This document shows, one piece after another, positions 41,436-50,379 of a stretch of DNA of 64,000 nucleotides. Numbering within the stretch: the stretch's first letter is position 1; the number at the start of each line of letters is the position of its first letter. The notes below the pieces were generated by a model. The model saw only the letters and a program-made list of their open reading frames with translations, searched no databases and was not told the origin of the DNA. A program made the position numbers and the translations under genes. This DNA is from Microbacterium sp. LWO12-1.2 (GTDB taxonomy: Bacteria > Actinomycetota > Actinomycetes > Actinomycetales > Microbacteriaceae), in assembly GCF_040675875.1 (NCBI RefSeq), contig NZ_JBEGII010000001.1, positions 186,001 to 250,000 of the forward strand. Direction: 5' to 3'.

Positions 41436-41504
41436 CGGGGCCCAACTCACCGTTGGTGTGCGCCCGGGAAGACGCAGCAATCTCAGCGACAGCGAGAACT
41501 GATT

Positions 41505-41535
41505 TGTGACGAATCACCCGCTCCGCACGTCTTAG
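41505..41535 (+). promoter_or_regulatory. ECF-sigma-type promoter, copy 1
   Basis: TGTGACGAATC (41505-41515), 11 bp, ACGTCTTAG (41527-41535). The -35 (TGTGAC) and -10 (CGTCTT) cores are 17 bp apart. The same elements at the same spacing occur at 46345-46375. It lies 73 bp before the first Asp23 gene. Confidence 0.78.
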
Positions 41536-41607
41536 TGACGAGCGAGGAGATCGCTCCTGACCGACGCTCACGGGCTCGGTCGGACACTCATCGAGACAGG
41601 ACTCGTC

Positions 41608-42138
41608 ATGGCAAACCAGGACCAGAACACCCCCACCACTCCCGCAGAGTCGGAGCTCGCTCAGGCCATGCCGAAGACGGCAGCGCCGAAGGCCGCTGCG
41701 GCGTCGCGCGTCGACCGCTCGACTGCGTTCTCCACGTCGCGGGTTCCCGCTGACGAGAACGCCGCCGGAAAGACGGTCATCGCTGACGGGGTGGTCGCCA
41801 AGATCGCCGGTATCGCCGCCCGTGAGGTTCCGGGCGTCTACGCGCTCGGCGGTGGCGGAGCGCGCGCCTTCGGTGCGATCCGCGATGTCATCAACGCCAC
41901 CGACCTCGCGCAGGGCGTCAAGGTCGAGGTCGGCGAGACCCAGGCCGCGGCAGACCTGACCATCGTGGTCGAGTACCCGGCCCCCGTGCAGGAAGTCGCC
42001 GGCAACGTGCGTGCCGCAGTCGCGGGCGCCATCAGTCGTCTGGTCGGACTCGAGGTCGTCGAGGTCAACGTCGAGGTCAACGATGTGCATGTCCCCGGCG
42101 ATGACAGCGACACCGAAGAGGAGTCGCGAGTCTCATGA
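41608..42138 (+). CDS. Asp23/Gls24 family envelope stress protein
   Basis: A 176-aa protein. After a 50-residue Ala/Pro-rich lead, the Asp23 domain reads IADGVVAKIAGIAAREVPGVYALGGG, VKVEVGETQAAADLTIVVEYP and VVEVNVEVNDVHVPGD. Asp23 proteins coat the inner face of the membrane through AmaP-like anchors and respond to cell-envelope stress. First gene of a five-gene operon with 1-4 bp overlaps, behind the ECF-type promoter. Confidence 0.9.
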   Translation: MANQDQNTPTTPAESELAQAMPKTAAPKAAAASRVDRSTAFSTSRVPADENAAGKTVIADGVVAKIAGIAAREVPGVYALGGGGARAFGAIRDVINATDLAQGVKVEVGETQAAADLTIVVEYPAPVQEVAGNVRAAVAGAISRLVGLEVVEVNVEVNDVHVPGDDSDTEEESRVS

Positions 42139-42323
42139 GCCCCACCACCACCGGCGCCCTGATCGGCGCCCTCCTCGCTCTGGCGGCACTGCTGTTCGGG
42201 TTCTGGGGATTCCTCCTCATGGCCCTGTTCGCCGGCATCGGAGCGCTCGTCGGTCGCATCGCCTCGGGCAAGATCGACGTGCGCGGTCTCGCTGATGCCT
42301 TCACCGGGCGGCGTACCTCCTGA
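42135..42323 (+). CDS. Small DUF2273-like membrane protein
   Basis: A 62-aa protein with two adjacent hydrophobic segments (GALIGALLALAALLFGFW, FLLMALFAGIGALVGRI), the arrangement of the small DUF2273 proteins found in Asp23/AmaP operons. It ends with a hydrophilic tail. It overlaps neighbours by 4 and 1 bp. Confidence 0.8.
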   Translation: MSPTTTGALIGALLALAALLFGFWGFLLMALFAGIGALVGRIASGKIDVRGLADAFTGRRTS

Positions 42324-42718
42324 TGCGCGCCGACCAGCACCTCATCTCCGGTGGTGGCCCTTCCGCGGCCACCACCGGAGAGGTCCCCGTTCCCGGCCGC
42401 ATCGACGTGAAAGAGCGCGTGTACCGTACGGTCACCGAACAGGCGTCAGCGACGTTGATCGGTGTGCCTCGTGGTGACGTGAAGGTCGATGTCACCGAGC
42501 ATCCGGGCGGCATCGCCGTCCGCATCGCCACCCCCCTTCCCATCCCCGATCTGGACGACACCGCCGCGATCGCGCAGACCGTGCCGGTGCTCGATCAGGC
42601 CCGCGATCTGCAGGAGCAGTTGCAGCAGCGCCTGACGACTCTCCTCGGCAGAGACGTCAACCGGATCAACCTGACCATCACCGGTGCCACGACACCCGTG
42701 AGGAGACGAGTGCTATGA
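42323..42718 (+). CDS. Asp23-like alkaline-shock paralogue
   Basis: A 131-aa protein. VYRTVTEQASATLIGVPRGDVKVDVTEHPGGIAVRIATPLP and LLGRDVNRINLTITGA follow the Asp23 domain pattern with a weaker start. It has no membrane segment. Position between the DUF2273-like and DUF6286-like genes supports a role in the same membrane-associated complex. Confidence 0.72.
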   Translation: MRADQHLISGGGPSAATTGEVPVPGRIDVKERVYRTVTEQASATLIGVPRGDVKVDVTEHPGGIAVRIATPLPIPDLDDTAAIAQTVPVLDQARDLQEQLQQRLTTLLGRDVNRINLTITGATTPVRRRVL

Positions 42719-43299
42719 GTACGCCCGTGCTGCGCCGCGTCGTGCGACGCGAGACGCACTCACCTCGGACCGTCGCGGTCTTCGTCGCCGTGATCCTGCT
42801 GATCCTCGCACTCGCCTATATCGGGCTTGAGATCGTGCTGTACCTGGCCGCGCAGCCTGCGCTCCTGGCGGGTCCCGTCGCCGGATGGGGATGGCTGGTC
42901 GGCCTGCCGACAGCCCAGCCTGCGGGGCTCGTGATCGCCGGCAGCGTGGTTCTGGCCCTGATCGGGCTGGTCTTCATCTGGCTCGCGGTCATGCCCGGAA
43001 GGCTCTCCAAGCACACGCTCGAAGTCGGAGGTCGTGCTGTCGTCGTCGACAACGGCGTCATCGCGAGTGCGCTCGCCCAGCACCTCTCCGAGGAGATCGG
43101 CATCGCGCGCGAGAACATCACCGTCGGCGTCGGTCACCGCAGCGTCGATGTCACCGTGCGGCCCGGTGCCGGCATCCCGCTGGACAAGAACGAGGTGCAG
43201 GCGGCGGCGGAGGCCGAACTCGGTAGCTATCGCCTGACCCGCACGGTTCGCACCCGCGCGCGCATCGAGCGCCCCACCGAGAAGGAAGACGAGCTGTGA
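42715..43299 (+). CDS. DUF6286-type membrane protein
   Basis: A 194-aa protein with two membrane segments (about 18-41 and 60-86) and a cytoplasmic Asp23-like tail (VDNGVIASALAQHLSEEIGI, ITVGVGHRSVDVTVRPG). Actinobacterial Asp23 operons commonly encode such a protein, annotated DUF6286. It probably anchors the Asp23 layer. Confidence 0.78.
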   Translation: MSTPVLRRVVRRETHSPRTVAVFVAVILLILALAYIGLEIVLYLAAQPALLAGPVAGWGWLVGLPTAQPAGLVIAGSVVLALIGLVFIWLAVMPGRLSKHTLEVGGRAVVVDNGVIASALAQHLSEEIGIARENITVGVGHRSVDVTVRPGAGIPLDKNEVQAAAEAELGSYRLTRTVRTRARIERPTEKEDEL

Positions 43300-43910
43300 A
43301 CAACACGAACCGTGCGCTGAACCGCACCCTGCTGCTGATCATCGGACTGCTGTTCCTCGGTCTGGGCGCGATCGGAATCGCGATCATGACGTGGCCCACC
43401 GTCGCCGACGTGTGGAAGGCCGGCGGCAAGGGTGCCCAATCCTGGCTCGACCAGGCGTTCGCGTCGACCCAGATCGCCGGCACTCAGATCACCTGGATCG
43501 CCGTGGGCGGTGTCGCGGCGATCGTCGTGGTCATCATCCTGCTGATCCTCGCGCTCACGAGCGTGGCCGGTCATCGCTCGAAGACCGTCTTCCGCTCCTC
43601 GGGCGCGCAGAACCCGCTCGGTCGGGTCACGGTGACGGAGTCGTTCGTGTCGGATGCCGTGAAGAACTCGCTCAGTGCTCGGGACGAGATCCTCTCGACC
43701 CAGGTGACGGCGAACGACATCCGCCGAGAGCCGGTGCTGCATGTCTCGGTGACTCCGAGGCAGAACACCGACCCGCGGCTGCTCGTCGACCACGTGGATC
43801 GCCTGCTCGCCAACCTCGCCACCCTGACCGGTCGCGAGACTGAGACCTACATCTCGATCCACACGGGTCTGCGGGCACGCCTCGCGCACGATCAGCGACG
43901 GCTGTCCTGA
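43296..43910 (+). CDS. amaP: AmaP-like alkaline-shock membrane anchor
   Basis: A 204-aa protein with two membrane segments (about 9-31 and 64-88) and a C-terminal domain (GRVTVTESFVSDAVKNSLSA, EPVLHVSVTPRQNTD) like AmaP, the protein that ties Asp23 to the membrane. Last gene of the operon, with a 4-bp overlap and a strong terminator after it. Confidence 0.78.
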   Translation: MNNTNRALNRTLLLIIGLLFLGLGAIGIAIMTWPTVADVWKAGGKGAQSWLDQAFASTQIAGTQITWIAVGGVAAIVVVIILLILALTSVAGHRSKTVFRSSGAQNPLGRVTVTESFVSDAVKNSLSARDEILSTQVTANDIRREPVLHVSVTPRQNTDPRLLVDHVDRLLANLATLTGRETETYISIHTGLRARLAHDQRRLS

Positions 43911-43939
43911 CCGCGAGCTTCCCCTTCGACGGACGCAGA

Positions 43940-43966
43940 AAGCCCCGGCCTCATCGGCCGGGGCTT
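43940..43966. terminator. Bidirectional hairpin terminator
   Basis: AAGCCCCGGCC (43940-43950) pairs perfectly with 43956-43966 around a 5-nt loop, between the convergent amaP-like and drug-pump genes. Confidence 0.85.
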
Positions 43967-43973
43967 CGTGCGT

Positions 43974-45650
<1,677 letters not shown>

Positions 45651-46262
45651 TCAGTGGTCTTTCTGTGACAGCGCGTAGGCGGAGCGGGCGACGTCGAGTC
45701 GTCGGGTGAGGAGATCTGCGAACGGCTCGGTGGACTGGTGGTGCAGGAGCTGATCCATGCACAGGCGCACGAGGGCGCCGACGGTGTGGACGATGACCTC
45801 GGCGCGCAGCGCCGCATCGGTCCCGCTTCCCGTCCGTCGGACGATGAGGGCCATGTCGCGTCGCTCGTTCTTGGACAGCTGCTCGAAGACCGCCTTCAGC
45901 AGGCGCGGTTCCTGCTCGATCACGGCGAAGAGGGCCGGAGCATCGTCGAGCGGATTGAAGAGGTCGAATCGGCGGATCGTGAGATCGATGAAGTCGTCGA
46001 GCAGGTCTCCATCCTGGGACAGGAAGTCCGCTTCGAGCTGCTCCTGGCGGGAATCGATCACGGCGAAGCCGAAGACCGCGTTCTCCTTGCTCTCGAAGTA
46101 GTTGAAGAAGGTGCGGCGGGAGACTCCGACCTCGGCGCAGAGCTCCTCGATCGTGAATCCGGCGAAGCCGTGGTCGGCTGTCAGCGCGCGAGCGGCTTCG
46201 GTAAGCGCACGGGACGTCTCGCGCTTGCGCTGCTCACGCAATGAATCTGCACTCTCATTCAT
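45651..46262 (-). CDS. TetR-family regulator
   Basis: A 203-aa regulator. The N-terminal HTH reads FAGFTIEELCAEVGVSRRTFFNYFESKENAVFG; the rest is the helical ligand domain. The start is ATG at 46262, inside a series of TGCACTCT half-sites. It directly precedes the DHA2 pump gene with its stop at the pump's start codon, so it almost certainly represses this pump and itself. Confidence 0.92.
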   Translation of the reverse strand: MNESADSLREQRKRETSRALTEAARALTADHGFAGFTIEELCAEVGVSRRTFFNYFESKENAVFGFAVIDSRQEQLEADFLSQDGDLLDDFIDLTIRRFDLFNPLDDAPALFAVIEQEPRLLKAVFEQLSKNERRDMALIVRRTGSGTDAALRAEVIVHTVGALVRLCMDQLLHHQSTEPFADLLTRRLDVARSAYALSQKDH

Positions 46263-46299
46263 AGAGTGCAATTGTGCACTCTGAACCTAAGAGTGCACT
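46248..46299. promoter_or_regulatory. TetR operator array (four TGCACTCT half-sites)
   Basis: TGCACTCT at 46248-46255 and 46275-46282 alternate with AGAGTGCA at 46263-46270 and 46290-46297. The central pair forms the perfect palindrome AGAGTGCAATTGTGCACTCT around ATTG. The array covers the start codon and promoter of the TetR gene. Confidence 0.8.
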
Positions 46300-46344
46300 G
46301 TGAGTCGTGGGCAGCGGCGCGCTCAGAAGAAGTTCGAACGAATC

Positions 46345-46375
46345 TGTGACGAATCCGTCCCTCGATACGTCTTAG
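46345..46375 (+). promoter_or_regulatory. ECF-sigma-type promoter, copy 2
   Basis: TGTGACGAATC (46345-46355), 11 bp, ACGTCTTAG (46367-46375), identical in both elements and spacing to 41505-41535. It lies 64 bp before the second Asp23 gene, whose cluster includes the ECF sigma gene, suggesting autoregulation. Confidence 0.78.
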
Positions 46376-46438
46376 GGGTGTCGATCGAAAACGACCCGCA
46401 CTCGGCACCGGATGCGGAGCACACACGAGGAGATCAGC

Positions 46439-46861
46439 ATGGCGAACGCAGCAGGCGGCATTCAGGTCCAGGCGACGCAGGTTCCCGCGACCGGGAAGAC
46501 GACGATTGAAGACGGCGTCGTCGCCAAGATCGCCGGCATCGCTGCGCGCGAGGTCCCGGGCGTCTACGCGCTCGGCGGCGGGGCAGCACGGGTCGTGGGA
46601 GCCATCCGCGATGCCCTCAACACCACCGATCTCTCGCAGGGGATCACGGTCGAGGTCGGAGAGACGCAGGTCGCGGTCGACGTGACCATCGTCGCCGAAT
46701 ACCCGGTGTCCCTTCAGAAGGTGGCCGACGACGTCAGGGCGGCCATCCACACCGTGATGGTGGACCTCGTCGGCATGGATGTGGTCGAGATCAACGTGAC
46801 GATCAACGATGTCCACATCCCCGCGGACGACGATGACGTTGCAGCGGATTCGCGCGTCTGA
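46439..46861 (+). CDS. Asp23/Gls24 family envelope stress protein (second copy)
   Basis: A 140-aa Asp23 protein very close to the one at 41608 (EDGVVAKIAGIAAREVPGVY, VDVTIVAEYP, INDVHIPADDDD) with a shorter lead. It heads a rightward run of stress genes (CsbD, small membrane protein, ECF sigma, Asp23-like). The long N-terminal Ala/Pro extension of the first copy is absent. Confidence 0.92.
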   Translation: MANAAGGIQVQATQVPATGKTTIEDGVVAKIAGIAAREVPGVYALGGGAARVVGAIRDALNTTDLSQGITVEVGETQVAVDVTIVAEYPVSLQKVADDVRAAIHTVMVDLVGMDVVEINVTINDVHIPADDDDVAADSRV

Positions 46862-46964
46862 CGCACTCCCGACACGCAGGTGCGACAACAGACTTCCCGC
46901 GGCACCGTTCGCGGGAGAGTATTCGGAACCGAGATCCGGGACCGAACGGAGGAAGGAAGAAACC

Positions 46965-47138
46965 ATGAGCGCTGAAGACAAGATCAAGGCCGCTGCAGAG
47001 AAGATCTCCGGTAAGGCGAAGGAGGTCGTCGGGAACGTCACCAACGACGACAAGCTCGTCGCTGAGGGCAAGGCCGAGCAGACCAAGGGCAACGTCCGCG
47101 ATGCTGCCGAGAACGTGAAGGATGCGTTCAAGAAGTAA
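46965..47138 (+). CDS. CsbD-family stress protein
   Basis: A 57-aa helical, charged protein (KIKAAAEKISGKAKEVVGN, KAEQTKGNVRDAAENVKD), the CsbD pattern of small general-stress proteins. GGAGGAAGGAAG precedes the ATG at 46965. It is placed in the ECF-linked stress cluster. Confidence 0.92.
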   Translation: MSAEDKIKAAAEKISGKAKEVVGNVTNDDKLVAEGKAEQTKGNVRDAAENVKDAFKK

Positions 47139-47198
47139 GCGGACCTCAGGGGAGGGGAGCTGTGCGCCCCTCCCCATCCACACTCGAAAGGACATCTC

Positions 47199-47306
47199 AT
47201 GGGCTTCTTCGACTTCCCCCTGTGGGCCTGGGCGCTGGCCATCGGCGGCTCGCTCGTGGTACTGCTCATGTGTGGCCCGATCACCGGCCGTCGCTCTCGA
47301 GCGTGA
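47199..47306 (+). CDS. 35-aa membrane peptide
   Basis: A short gene (MGFFDFPLWAWALAIGGSLV ... GRRSRA) with one membrane segment and a basic tail. AAAGGA lies 8 bp before the ATG. Its place between csbD and the sigma gene suggests that it belongs to the same stress operon. Function unknown. Confidence 0.6.
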   Translation: MGFFDFPLWAWALAIGGSLVVLLMCGPITGRRSRA

Positions 47307-47414
47307 GAGAGCACGCGCAATGGAGTGGCAGACACGCGACAAGGGGTCGAGAACCCGATCCGATGTCGCCGCCGCTCCGAATCTCCTCAGGGATCCGAAC
47401 GAGGGAGTGAGTAG

Positions 47415-47981
47415 ATGGTTGGGGAACGCTTTCACAGCGCAATGGAGGAGGCGGACGACGGGATCGTCGCCGGCCGTGCCATCGACGGTGATGTCGCGGC
47501 CTTCGCGGTACTCGTCCGTCGGTACACGCCGATGATGCGGGCCTACACCCAGCGGATGCTCAACGCCTCGTCAGACGTCGATGACATCGTGCAAGAGGCT
47601 TTCGTGACCGCCTGGCAGCGCTTCTCCGAGCTCGAGGATCCGGCGAAGGTCAAGACCTGGCTGATGCGGATCGTGAGTCGGAAGGCCGTCGATCGCATTC
47701 GCAGTCTGCGTCCCGTCGTCGATGTCGTCGATGTCGACCAGGAGGCACCGTCGCACGCGTCGCCTCCTCGTGTCGCAGAGGCCCGGGCGGGAGTCGCGGC
47801 CCTCGGAGCGGCGCTCCGCGAGCTCCCCGATGCGCAACGAGAGTGCTGGATCCTGCGCGAGATCGGCGGGTACTCGTACGACGAGATCTCCGATGAGCTC
47901 GGCATCTCCACGAGCACGGCGCGCGGCCTGCTGGCACGCGCCAGGAAATACATGATCGTACGGATGGAGGAGTGGCGATGA
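47415..47981 (+). CDS. ECF-type RNA polymerase sigma factor
   Basis: A 188-aa sigma-70 family protein with region 2 (FAVLVRRYTPMMRAYTQRML, DIVQEAFVTAWQRF) and region 4 (LPDAQRECWILREIGGYSYDEISDELGISTSTARGLLARARK). There is no sigma-1 or sigma-3 region. It overlaps by 4 bp the gene at 47978, which is therefore the first candidate for its anti-sigma or sensor partner. It likely reads the two identical promoters at 41505 and 46345. Confidence 0.92.
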   Translation: MVGERFHSAMEEADDGIVAGRAIDGDVAAFAVLVRRYTPMMRAYTQRMLNASSDVDDIVQEAFVTAWQRFSELEDPAKVKTWLMRIVSRKAVDRIRSLRPVVDVVDVDQEAPSHASPPRVAEARAGVAALGAALRELPDAQRECWILREIGGYSYDEISDELGISTSTARGLLARARKYMIVRMEEWR

Positions 47982-48601
47982 CTGACGACCACGATATCCC
48001 CGAACTGCGTCAGTTCGGCCTGGAGCCGACCGACCTCGACGGCCACACGCTCGAGGAGCTCTCCGATTACCTCGATGCGGGCAGGCAGCCGGCTGACCCC
48101 TCGATCGACGGGTCCCCAGGATGCCAGTTGGCGCTGGACGCCCTCGAACGACTGCAGGGACTCGGCGGACAGCTGATCGACGCCGATGCCGCTGAATCGC
48201 CGGACGTCGACCCCCGCTGGGTCGACCGTATTCTGAGCGGTATCGCGTTGGACGCGCGTGCCGGTCGCCGGATTCCTTTCGAGGCGCCGGAGCCCTCCGT
48301 CGATCTCGGGATCACGGAAGGCGCCGTGCGCGGACTGATCCGCTCAGCGGAGAACGCGGTTCCCGGCGTGCTCGTCGGTCGCTGCCGACTGGACGGTGAC
48401 GTGACGGTGCCGGGCGCGCCGATCCGTATCGACATCGAGGCCAGCGCGCGATTCGGAGAGTCGATCCCCCGCATGGTCGAGCGGCTGCGGGCGGAGGCGG
48501 AGCAACGTCTGCGTGCGCACACCGAACTCAACATCGTCGCGATCGATGTGAGGATCCGCGACGTCTACGACGTGTCGGCCTGGGCGGAGAGGAGCCGATG
48601 A
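47978..48601 (+). CDS. Asp23-like protein coupled to the sigma factor, possible anti-sigma
   Basis: A 207-aa soluble protein. The N-terminal part (GHTLEELSDYLDAGRQPADP, GCQLALDALERLQ) looks like the helical start of cytoplasmic anti-sigma factors; the C-terminal part (ITEGAVRGLIRSAENAVPGV, IRIDIEASARFGES, ELNIVAIDVRIRDVYD) is Asp23-like. It starts in the sigma gene's stop codon (ATGA). A fusion of anti-sigma and stress-sensor functions is inferred, not shown. Confidence 0.7.
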   Translation: MTDDHDIPELRQFGLEPTDLDGHTLEELSDYLDAGRQPADPSIDGSPGCQLALDALERLQGLGGQLIDADAAESPDVDPRWVDRILSGIALDARAGRRIPFEAPEPSVDLGITEGAVRGLIRSAENAVPGVLVGRCRLDGDVTVPGAPIRIDIEASARFGESIPRMVERLRAEAEQRLRAHTELNIVAIDVRIRDVYDVSAWAERSR

Positions 48602-48942
48602 TGACAGGGCAGATGGAGCTGGCCGCCGCGATCGATGCGGCGGTGCGGGCGACCCCGGGCGTGGACGACATCTACCGCTCCGGATCGCTGATCTCGAATC
48701 TGGTGGAGGCCGGCGCGGCCGCGCTCGGTGTGCGCGGCGCGGACGAACCGCTCGTGGCCGTGGTCGAGGGTGACGACGGGGTGCGGGTCGAGGCGTCGGT
48801 CGGCGTGGACTTCGCGGTCAGCGCCCCGGCGACTCTCGCGGCGGTCGGGAACGCCATCACGGCTCTGCTGGATGCGCGAGGCCTGCGCACCGCAGCCATC
48901 ACACTCACGGTCGTCTACGTGCATTCGCGCGAGGCGTCCTGA
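48598..48942 (+). CDS. Short Asp23-like protein
   Basis: A 114-aa protein (IDAAVRATPGVDDIYRSG, GVRVEASVGVDFAVSAP, AAITLTVVYVHSREAS) with the Asp23 fold pattern in a shortened form. It begins with ATG ATG after GGAGAGGAGCC and overlaps the preceding gene by 4 bp. Last gene of the sigma operon. Confidence 0.7.
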   Translation: MMTGQMELAAAIDAAVRATPGVDDIYRSGSLISNLVEAGAAALGVRGADEPLVAVVEGDDGVRVEASVGVDFAVSAPATLAAVGNAITALLDARGLRTAAITLTVVYVHSREAS

Positions 48943-48965
48943 GCTACGGCCGGCCCCGGCCGTAG

Positions 48966-49003
48966 GAGAAGCGCCGCTCGCCCCTCCGTGAGCGGCGCTT
49001 CTC
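48966..49003. terminator. Bidirectional hairpin terminator
   Basis: GAGAAGCGCCGCTC (48966-48979) pairs perfectly with 48990-49003. A second short hairpin CTACGGCC/GGCCGTAG (48944-48965) precedes it. It separates the convergent stress operon and the oxidoreductase gene. Confidence 0.85.
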
Positions 49004-49024
49004 GAACTTTCCGTACCGGTGGGG

Positions 49025-49879
49025 TCAGGCGATCGCGCGCAGCCCGTCGACGAGCGGCGTCGTCGGACGACCGATCAGGCGTGCCAGCGTGCCGTCGGTG
49101 TCGCCGAGGGCACCACCGCGGATGCCGGCGTCGAGCGCGACGACGAAGCCGACGGTTCCGGCGTCGAGTCCCGCCGCTTCGAGAGCAGCGGACTGCTCCT
49201 CCGCGGTGAGCGAGCGATACTCGACCGGGCGACCGGTGACTTCGGCGATGGCGGCGGCAAGATCGTCGTAGTTCCACGCGACGTCTCCACCGAGCTCGTA
49301 GGCCTGGCCGATGTGGCCGTCTTCGAGCAGCACGACCGCCACGGCCTCGGCGAAGTCCTTGCGGCTGGCGGAAGCCACTCGGCCTTCTCCGACACCTGCC
49401 GCGAGCACACCCGTCTCGGCGGCGCGCGCGAGGTCGGCGGCGTAGTTCTCGGTGTACCAGTTGTTGCGCAGGATCACGGCGGGCAGCCCCGCGGCGGCGA
49501 TGAGCTCCTCGGTCGCCTTGTGCTCGGGTGCGAGCACCAGGTCACTGGTCGGAGCCTTCGGGGCGCTCGTGTAGACGAACTTCGTCACGCCGGCCGCCTT
49601 TGCCGCATCGATGACAGCCTGGTGCTGGGCCACGCGGCGCCCGACCTCGGAACCGGAGACCAGGGCGACGGCATCCACACCGTCGAGAGCGGCGGCGACG
49701 GTCGCGGGCTGGTCGTAGTCGACGACGGCGACAGCCACGCCGAGAGCGCTCAGATCAGCGGCCTTGGCGACGTCGCGCACGCCGGCGACGATCGACTGCG
49801 GTGCGGCCCCGCGCTCCAGGAGGCTGTCGATGATGAGGCGGCCGAGGTTGCCGGTCGCGCCGGTGACGAGAATGGTCAT
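49025..49879 (-). CDS. NAD(P)H-binding oxidoreductase, QorB/Qor2-like
   Basis: A 284-aa NmrA-type atypical short-chain dehydrogenase: VTGATGNLGRLIIDSLLERG at the N-terminus, FVYTSAPKAP, LRNNWYTENY and ASRKDFAEAVAVVL, the pattern of quinone oxidoreductase 2 (YtfG). It likely reduces quinones with NADPH. It is divergent from an HxlR regulator, the same arrangement as qor2-qorR in Corynebacterium glutamicum. ATG at 49879 follows AAAGGACTCCC. Confidence 0.88.
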   Translation of the reverse strand: MTILVTGATGNLGRLIIDSLLERGAAPQSIVAGVRDVAKAADLSALGVAVAVVDYDQPATVAAALDGVDAVALVSGSEVGRRVAQHQAVIDAAKAAGVTKFVYTSAPKAPTSDLVLAPEHKATEELIAAAGLPAVILRNNWYTENYAADLARAAETGVLAAGVGEGRVASASRKDFAEAVAVVLLEDGHIGQAYELGGDVAWNYDDLAAAIAEVTGRPVEYRSLTAEEQSAALEAAGLDAGTVGFVVALDAGIRGGALGDTDGTLARLIGRPTTPLVDGLRAIA

Positions 49880-49942
49880 GGGAGTCCTTTCGTAAGTGAC
49901 ACCACCGACAACCGGGAGACGACGACAAACCTTCCAATCCGC

Positions 49943-49969
49943 AGGTACCCACTTTGAAGTAAGGTACCT
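49943..49969. promoter_or_regulatory. HxlR operator between divergent genes
   Basis: AGGTACC (49943-49949) and GGTACCT (49963-49969) are inverted copies, with an inner palindrome ACTTTGAAGT at 49951-49960. The site ends 2 bp before the regulator's start codon. Confidence 0.75.
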
Positions 49970-49971
49970 AC

Positions 49972-50340
49972 ATGACGGTGAGTTTTGCGCAGATAAAGGA
50001 AACAGCACCCATGCTCTTCGAGCAGGGGTGCGGCACGCGCGTCATCCTCGATCACATCATGAGCAAGTGGGGAGTGCTGGTGCTGTCGTCGCTCTCCGAG
50101 GGCACCCGTCGCTGGGGAGAGCTGCGCCGCGAGGTCGACGGCATCAGCGAGAAGATGCTGGCCTCGACGCTGCGCACGCTCACCGATGACGGTCTCGTGC
50201 ACAGGGAGTCGTTCCCCACGGTGCCACCTCACGTGGAGTACAGCCTCACCCCGCTGGGTCGGGACCTGATGGAGCGTATGCTCCCTCTCGTCGAATGGGT
50301 CGCCGACAATGCCGACGGGATGCTCCGCCGCACGGCCTGA
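49972..50340 (+). CDS. HxlR (DUF24) redox-type regulator, QorR-like
   Basis: A 122-aa winged-helix protein: VILDHIMSKWGVLVLSSLSEG, RRWGELRREVDGISEKMLASTLR and GLVHRESFPTVPPHVEYSLT. Cys20 in EQGCGTRV is at the position of the single redox-sensing cysteine of HypR/QorR-type regulators. ATG at 49972. It probably represses the divergent oxidoreductase gene until oxidised by quinones or disulfide stress. Confidence 0.88.
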   Translation: MTVSFAQIKETAPMLFEQGCGTRVILDHIMSKWGVLVLSSLSEGTRRWGELRREVDGISEKMLASTLRTLTDDGLVHRESFPTVPPHVEYSLTPLGRDLMERMLPLVEWVADNADGMLRRTA

Positions 50341-50379
50341 CCCTTGACCGGGCCTCTCCCGCGGCCCTATGTTCACACC

